A DNA stretch of 64,000 bases from RGIG5612 sp045616165 (GTDB lineage: Bacteria > Bacillota > Clostridia > Lachnospirales > Lachnospiraceae): assembly GCA_045616165.1 (NCBI GenBank), contig JAZLGF010000013.1, positions 186,001-250,000 of the forward strand. The letters run 5' to 3'. The position numbers and the translations under genes are program-made. The first letter of the stretch is position 1; each line of letters opens with the position of its first letter. Below, in pieces: positions 58,984 through 64,000 of the stretch. Under the pieces are notes generated by a model, which saw only the letters and a program-made list of their open reading frames with translations, was not told the origin of the DNA and ran no database searches.

Positions 58984-61605
58984 ATGCATAAAGCATATGG
59001 TGTTAATGAATTAAGAAAAATGTTTTTAGATTTCTTTGAATCAAAGGATCATCTTGTAATGAAAAGCTTTTCGCTTGTTCCACATAATGATAAGAGTTTA
59101 CTCTTAATAAATGCTGGAATGGCGCCATTAAAACCTTATTTTACTGGTCAAGAAGTACCACCTCGCAAACGAGTTGCTACATGTCAAAAATGTATTCGTA
59201 CTGGCGATATAGAAAACGTTGGAAAAACAGCTAGGCATGGAACATTCTTTGAAATGCTTGGAAACTTTTCCTTTGGTGATTACTTCAAGAAGGAAGCTCT
59301 TACCTGGACATGGGAATTTTTAACTGAATGGGTTGGATTAGAGCCAGAAAGACTTTATCCATCTGTTTATTTAGATGATGATGAAGCTTTTGAAATATGG
59401 AATAAAGTAATTGGTATTCCAGCAGAAAAGATTTCTCGTTTTGGAAAAGAAGATAACTTTTGGGAGCATGGCGCTGGTCCATGTGGTCCATGTAGTGAAG
59501 TTTATTATGATAGAGGCGAAAAATATGGTTGTGGAAGTCCTGACTGTAAAGTTGGATGCGACTGTGATAGATATATCGAGATTTGGAATGATGTATTCAC
59601 ACAATTCGAAGGTGATGGGAAAGGTGGATATGTTGAGCTTACTAATAAAAACATAGATACTGGCATGGGCCTTGAAAGATTAGCAGTTGTATCTCAAGAC
59701 GTTGATTCAATATTTGATATTGATACTATCCAGGCAATTAGAGATAAAGTTTGTGAAGCAGCAAAAGTTACTTATCATACAGATGAGAAAAAAGATATAT
59801 CAATTAGACTTATTACTGATCATATAAGAAGTGCAACGTTTATGATTTCTGATGGTATTAATGCTTCAAACGAAGGAAGAGGTTATGTTCTTCGTCGTCT
59901 TATTAGAAGAGCAGCTCGTCATATTCGCATGCTTGGAATAGATGACCATTTTATGCCTATTCTTTGTGAAACTGTTATTGAATGTTCAAAAGACGCTTAT
60001 CCTGAGCTAGAAGAAAAGAAAGCAATGATTTTAAAAACTCTTGCTGATGAAGAATCAAGATTTTATAAAACATTAGATCAGGGCATGAAAAAGCTTAATG
60101 AAATGATTGAGCAAATGAAAGAAAAGAATCAAACAACTCTTTCAGGAAGTGATGCATTTAAGCTTTATGATACTTATGGATTTCCATTAGATTTAACTGG
60201 TGATGTTTTAGAAGATAATGGTTTTGACGTTGATGAAAAAGGTTTCGAAGAAGAAATGTTGATTCAAAGAGAAACTGCTAGAAAAGCTAGAAAAACAACA
60301 AATTATATGGGTGCTGATGCAACAGTTTATGAAGAACTTCCATCAGGTCTTAAGAGTGAATTTTCAGGATATGATTTTAATGAAGATTCCTCAGAAATAA
60401 TTGCTCTTACTACTGAAGATTCAATAGCTGGAACTTTAGCTGAAGGAGATATTGGAACTATTATTGTAAGCAAAACACCTTTCTATGCTACAAAAGGTGG
60501 CCAAGAAGCTGATAAAGGTATTATTAAAACACAAACCGCTGTATTTAATGTAAAAGACGTTATTTCTCTTCCTGGCGGAGTTACAGGCCATATTGGCGTG
60601 GTTGAAAAAGGCCAATTTGTGTTAGGCGATAAAGTTGAATTAAGTATAGATAAAGATATTCGTTCTAATACTGCTAAAAATCATAGTGCAACTCATTTAC
60701 TTCAAGCTGCATTAAGAAAAGTATTAGGTGAACATGTTGAGCAGGCAGGTTCACATGTTACTGATAATGAACTTAGATTTGATTTTACTCATTTTTCTGC
60801 GTTAACTTCAGATGAAATTAAACAAGTTGAAGAAATTGTTAATGAAAAAATTAATGAATTTATTAATGTAAATACAGATGTCATGGACTTAGAAGAAGCT
60901 AAAAAGAGTGGTGCTATGGCATTATTTGGAGAAAAATATGGCGATAAAGTTCGTGTTGTAAAGATGGGTGACTTTTCAAAAGAACTTTGTGGTGGAACAC
61001 ATGTTGACAACACAGGAACAATCGGAATGTTTAAGATTGTATCAGAAGGTTCTGTAGCTTCAGGAGTTAGAAGAATTACCGCTATTACTTCTATAAACGT
61101 ATTAAAATATTTTGAAAAAATTGAGAAACAATTCAATAAAGCTGCACGCCTTGCTAAAGTTGAACCTGAAAAATTAGTTGAAAAGATTGAAAACTTAAAT
61201 TCTCAAATAAAAGAATTACAATCAGAAATATCTTCTCTTAAGAGTGCTAACGCAAAAGATGCTTTAGGCGATATCCAAGCAGAAGAAATTAATGGTATCA
61301 AATTAGTAACAAAGAAACTTGAAGGAGTTGATATGAATCAACTTAGAGAACTGGGAGATCAGATTAAAGATAAAATCGGTGAAGGTGTTGTAATTTTAGC
61401 TTCAAGTTCTGATGGAAAAGTTAATTTAATTGTTACTGCTACTAATGAAGCTCAAAATAAAGGAGCACATGCAGGAAATATCATTAAAGAGATAGCTCCA
61501 TTAGTTGGTGGTGGCGGTGGTGGCCGACCAAATATGGCTCAAGCAGGTGGTAAAAATCCAGATGGAATTGACGCTGCTTTAGAAAAAGCTAAAACTTTAC
61601 TGTAA
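58984..61605 (+). CDS. alaS: Alanyl-tRNA synthetase
   Basis: An 873-residue class II AlaRS with the full domain order: aminoacylation core at the N-terminus (EMLGNFSFGDYFKKEA, ENVGKTARHGTFFEM), a cysteine-rich insertion (GCGSPDCKVGCDCDRY), the editing domain with metal motif HSATH (H567, H571) and CGGTH (C669, H673), a coiled-coil hinge, and the C-terminal C-Ala domain with the GGGGGGR motif at 842-848. All key residues are intact. TAGGAGG precedes the ATG. It also edits Ser/Gly mischarging. Confidence 0.98.
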   Translation: MHKAYGVNELRKMFLDFFESKDHLVMKSFSLVPHNDKSLLLINAGMAPLKPYFTGQEVPPRKRVATCQKCIRTGDIENVGKTARHGTFFEMLGNFSFGDYFKKEALTWTWEFLTEWVGLEPERLYPSVYLDDDEAFEIWNKVIGIPAEKISRFGKEDNFWEHGAGPCGPCSEVYYDRGEKYGCGSPDCKVGCDCDRYIEIWNDVFTQFEGDGKGGYVELTNKNIDTGMGLERLAVVSQDVDSIFDIDTIQAIRDKVCEAAKVTYHTDEKKDISIRLITDHIRSATFMISDGINASNEGRGYVLRRLIRRAARHIRMLGIDDHFMPILCETVIECSKDAYPELEEKKAMILKTLADEESRFYKTLDQGMKKLNEMIEQMKEKNQTTLSGSDAFKLYDTYGFPLDLTGDVLEDNGFDVDEKGFEEEMLIQRETARKARKTTNYMGADATVYEELPSGLKSEFSGYDFNEDSSEIIALTTEDSIAGTLAEGDIGTIIVSKTPFYATKGGQEADKGIIKTQTAVFNVKDVISLPGGVTGHIGVVEKGQFVLGDKVELSIDKDIRSNTAKNHSATHLLQAALRKVLGEHVEQAGSHVTDNELRFDFTHFSALTSDEIKQVEEIVNEKINEFINVNTDVMDLEEAKKSGAMALFGEKYGDKVRVVKMGDFSKELCGGTHVDNTGTIGMFKIVSEGSVASGVRRITAITSINVLKYFEKIEKQFNKAARLAKVEPEKLVEKIENLNSQIKELQSEISSLKSANAKDALGDIQAEEINGIKLVTKKLEGVDMNQLRELGDQIKDKIGEGVVILASSSDGKVNLIVTATNEAQNKGAHAGNIIKEIAPLVGGGGGGRPNMAQAGGKNPDGIDAALEKAKTLL

Positions 61606-61651
61606 TATTTTTGTAATAATATTTTAATCATAAAGATATATTTTTTTGATA

Positions 61652-61692
61652 AAATCTCCTATGAATTTAAATTTTTTCATAGGAGATTTTTT
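61652..61692 (+). promoter_or_regulatory. 14-bp hairpin that contains the ribosome binding site of the next gene
   Basis: AAATCTCCTATGAA (61652-61665) and TTCATAGGAGATTT (61676-61689) form a perfect 14-bp stem around a ten-base AT loop. The 3' arm carries AGGAG (61681-61685), correctly spaced from the ATG at 61693, and is followed by three more T residues. It can act as a terminator of alaS, as a lock on translation, or as both. Confidence 0.8.
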
Positions 61693-63060
61693 ATGAAGTG
61701 TACAAATTGTGGTTACGAAGTTGAAAGCAGCGATGTGTTTTGTCCTAATTGCTCATCGCCTTTACGTGTTACTGCTGATTATGATTTCATTCAAGCTGAA
61801 ATAGGCGGAAAAGTCGATCAGTATTTAAGTGATGATTTTGACTTAAATTCTGAAGACTCTGTTGAAGATCTTTTTAATAAAGAATTTACTATTGATGCTA
61901 TTGATATTAATAGGCCAAAAAGAAATCAAACAACTAATATTCCTGATGAAACAATTGCAATTACTAGAAGTATTTATGGGAAAGATACTATCTATCAAAC
62001 AGATGGTTTATTAAATTATCCTACTGATGATGAACCATTATATTCTCATGAAGAAGAAAGCGAAGAAGAATTGGCTTATAAAAAACGTAGAGCTAAAGCA
62101 AGAGCAAAAGCAAAAGCTAAAAAGAAAAAAATGATTATTTTAATTAGTTGTATTGCTGCGGCCGTAGTTATTATTGTTGGCATTATTTTAGGTCTTGTTT
62201 TAGGTGGTAAAAAGAAAGAAGACGTTGAAATTAAAGATAAAATTGAATGCAATATGAAGAGTGGGGAAACATATACCACACCAATATCAATAAATATTGC
62301 ATCCCAAAATAATTATAGATTATTTTATACTTTCGATGGTACAACACCGACTATAACCTCAACTAAGTATGGGCAATCGATTCAAATTGATAATAAAAAT
62401 TATAATGAATTCGTTAAAGGTGATAATGGTGAAGTTGTATTAAAGATTGTAAGTTTTAATAATTCTTCTGTTAAAGCTGGGACTAAAACAATTAAGTTTT
62501 ATTTGCAAAAAGCTGCTTTAGAAGCTCCAAGCGTTGAACCTGCTAGTGGCGATTATAGTGAGCCAACTCAAATTAATATTACTGTAAGTGACGATGTTGC
62601 TGTTTACTATACTTTTGATGGAAGTATTCCTACAAGCTCATCAAACAGATATAATGGACCTATCCAAATGCATAGAGGTAATTTCGTATTTAATGCTATA
62701 GCTATTGATAGTTCTGGTATGCAAAGTGAAGTTACATCATGTATTTATAATTTATATATTGAACCCCAAGTAACATATGATGAAGCATTGTCTTCAGTTT
62801 TATCTTATTTGATGGAAAGAGGATATATTGAATCAACAGAAGAAATATCTGCTAACGAATATCCTGTGAAAGATGGTGGAACACGTAGAATTACATCTGC
62901 AGGCGATAGTGCTATAGATAATGATGTTTATATCGTTTTCCAAATTGATTACATGAGCGAGGATAAAACAATTCAATCTACTACTTACTTAGGAGTTAAT
63001 GACCAAAATGGCAACGTTACTTCCCTAAGTAGAAGTGGTGATAAATATATTACTAACTAA
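61693..63060 (+). CDS. Zinc-ribbon membrane protein with two chitobiase C-terminal-type domains
   Basis: A 455-residue protein. A cytosolic zinc ribbon (C3, C6, C17, C20) is followed by an acidic linker, a run of Lys/Arg/Ala (130-147), one membrane helix (about 148-171), and outside the cell two repeats of the CHB_HEX_C_1 type (about 187-270 and 275-350), marked by YTFDGTTPT and YTFDGSIPT. A C-terminal domain (about 360-455) with repeated ISANEYPVKDG-like strands is not recognised. Such proteins are common in Lachnospiraceae and are probably wall-facing sensors or scaffolds. Function is unknown. It overlaps rlmH by one base. Confidence 0.85.
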   Translation: MKCTNCGYEVESSDVFCPNCSSPLRVTADYDFIQAEIGGKVDQYLSDDFDLNSEDSVEDLFNKEFTIDAIDINRPKRNQTTNIPDETIAITRSIYGKDTIYQTDGLLNYPTDDEPLYSHEEESEEELAYKKRRAKARAKAKAKKKKMIILISCIAAAVVIIVGIILGLVLGGKKKEDVEIKDKIECNMKSGETYTTPISINIASQNNYRLFYTFDGTTPTITSTKYGQSIQIDNKNYNEFVKGDNGEVVLKIVSFNNSSVKAGTKTIKFYLQKAALEAPSVEPASGDYSEPTQINITVSDDVAVYYTFDGSIPTSSSNRYNGPIQMHRGNFVFNAIAIDSSGMQSEVTSCIYNLYIEPQVTYDEALSSVLSYLMERGYIESTEEISANEYPVKDGGTRRITSAGDSAIDNDVYIVFQIDYMSEDKTIQSTTYLGVNDQNGNVTSLSRSGDKYITN

Positions 63061-63512
63061 TGATAAAAATTATTGCTGTTGGAAAAATAAAAGAAAAATT
63101 TTTTAGTGATGCTATAAAAGAATATTTAAAAAGATTATCAGCATATTCTAAAATTTTTATTGTTCAAGTTTTGGATGAAAAAGATAGTGACTTATCCAAA
63201 ATCAAAGAAGCTGAAAATATATTAAAAAACATAAAAGATAATGAATATGTTATTACTTTAGAAATCAATGGAACAAAACTTTCTTCTGATGGATTAGCTG
63301 AGTTTATTGAAAAGAGAAATCTTGAGGGTAATTCTAATTTAACTTTTGTTATAGGTGGCTCCTTAGGATTAGATGAAAGTGTAACAAAAAGAGCAAATTA
63401 CCATTTAAGTTTTTCGGATATGACTTTTCCACATCAATTAATGAGAGTTATATTATTAGAACAAATTTATAGAGCTTTTAAAATTATTAAAGGTGAGCCT
63501 TATCACAAATAA
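63060..63512 (+). CDS. rlmH: 23S rRNA (pseudouridine1915-N3)-methyltransferase RlmH
   Basis: A 150-residue SPOUT methyltransferase that methylates pseudouridine 1915 of 23S rRNA. The start IKIIAVGKIKEKFF, the knot-region IGGSLGLDESV and the C-terminal FSDMTFPHQLMRVILLEQIYRAFKIIKGEPYHK region are all typical; length is slightly below the usual 155-160. It overlaps the stop of the previous gene by one base. Confidence 0.97.
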   Translation: MIKIIAVGKIKEKFFSDAIKEYLKRLSAYSKIFIVQVLDEKDSDLSKIKEAENILKNIKDNEYVITLEINGTKLSSDGLAEFIEKRNLEGNSNLTFVIGGSLGLDESVTKRANYHLSFSDMTFPHQLMRVILLEQIYRAFKIIKGEPYHK

Positions 63513-63576
63513 GTTTCTTTACATATATAAATTGAAGATGTAAAATTATCCACGCTAATAATTACGGAGGTAATAT

Positions 63577-63939
63577 ATGGATTCTTTGAAAATTTATAAA
63601 TCATCATCAATTGGTGATGTTGAAGTTACAGAGGATGTAATTGCAATTATTGCAGGCATTGCTGCTACAGAAGTAGAAGGCGTGCATTCCATGGCAGGAA
63701 ATATTACAAATGAAATTGTTGCTAAACTAGGAAGACAAAATTTATCTGTTGGTGTAAATGTTACATGTATCGAAAATATTGTATCTGTTAAATTAGCAAT
63801 TACTATTAAAATGGGATGCAAAATAAATGAAGTTTCAATGAAAGTTCAGGAAAAAGTTAAAAATGCAATTGAAAGCATGACAGGACTTATAGTTGAAAAT
63901 GTAGATGTGAAAGTTGCAAATGTGAACGTTGACAATTGA
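63577..63939 (+). CDS. Asp23/Gls24 family protein, second paralogue
   Basis: A 120-residue Asp23-family protein with TEDVIAIIAGIAATEVEGVHSMAG near the start and a C-terminal ENVDVKVANV strand. It is distant from the copy at 44795, and closer to the AmaP-linked type. TACGGAGGT is the ribosome binding site. It is followed by a terminator at the end of the window. Confidence 0.9.
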   Translation: MDSLKIYKSSSIGDVEVTEDVIAIIAGIAATEVEGVHSMAGNITNEIVAKLGRQNLSVGVNVTCIENIVSVKLAITIKMGCKINEVSMKVQEKVKNAIESMTGLIVENVDVKVANVNVDN

Positions 63940-63955
63940 TAAAGATAAAATTAAT

Positions 63956-63983
63956 AAGGTGTCTTTTTGACACCTTTTTTTAA
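63956..63983 (+). terminator. Terminator of the second asp23 gene
   Basis: AAGGTGTC / GACACCTT (63956-63963 and 63969-63976) with a TTTTT loop is followed by five T residues (63977-63981). Confidence 0.9.
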
Positions 63984-64000
63984 TATTAAGTAGTAAAGGA

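Overview
The window is an AT-rich, gene-dense stretch of an anaerobic Clostridia-type Firmicute, most like the Lachnospiraceae. The evidence is low GC, AGGAGG-type ribosome binding sites with ATG, GTG and TTG starts, pyruvate:ferredoxin oxidoreductase, an Rnf operon, a PPi-type phosphofructokinase, Pta/AckA acetate formation, a DUF5688 protein, sporulation-family proteins (GerW/YtfJ, SpoVB-like) and gene orders known from Clostridia and Bacillus (rpmB divergent from asp23-fakA; plsX-acpP-rnc-smc; scpA-scpB; rsmD-coaD). No phage, insertion sequence, CRISPR array or rRNA operon is visible. No gene-free stretch exceeds 300 bases.

Layout. 1-2.5 kb: end of an ABC exporter, a fused AroD-AroK enzyme and EF-P. 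2.5-7.7 kb: a redox module of MoeA, a tungstopterin aldehyde:ferredoxin oxidoreductase, a MoaD-like protein ending in Gly-Gly, and a four-cluster ferredoxin fused to an iron alcohol dehydrogenase. 7.9-8.9 kb: a DUF5688 protein and tRNA-Arg(CCG). 9-12.6 kb: NifJ. 12.7-15.7 kb: an LTA-synthase-like sulfatase and a membrane-anchored phosphoesterase. 15.6-23 kb: a housekeeping run (scpA, scpB, flavoprotein, cmk, ispH, S1 protein, rsmD, coaD, coiled-coil protein). 23-27.5 kb: MBL hydrolase, tmcAL, pta, ackA. 27.5-36.9 kb: rpmF, reverse-strand gdhA, plsX, acpP, rnc, smc, rnhB, yraN, pgeF. 37-41.9 kb: rpsU, phoH, ybeY, a flippase, two poorly known proteins and gerW. 42-44.6 kb, reverse strand: pfp-type pfkA, fba, rpmB, with two GC-rich repeats between pfkA and fba. 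44.8-53.2 kb: asp23, fakA-like, FNT channel, recG, ddl, murF and a YprB-like nuclease. 53.2-57.7 kb: rnfCDGEA with a CBS-domain gene where rnfB is expected. 57.7-64 kb: tyrS, alaS, a zinc-ribbon membrane protein, rlmH and a second asp23.

How the parts fit. PPi-PFK and aldolase feed glycolysis; NifJ oxidises pyruvate to acetyl-CoA and reduces ferredoxin; Pta/AckA make acetate and ATP. Reduced ferredoxin can be used by the Rnf complex or by the AOR/polyferredoxin-ADH module, which could interconvert acid, aldehyde and alcohol. TmcAL, which consumes acetate to modify tRNA, lies directly upstream of pta-ackA.

The most interesting items are the polyferredoxin-alcohol dehydrogenase fusion beside AOR, the Rnf operon without rnfB, two families of GC-rich palindromic intergenic repeats, and a hairpin that buries the ribosome binding site of a zinc-ribbon membrane protein. 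All functional calls rest on motifs and context read by eye; no database search was run.
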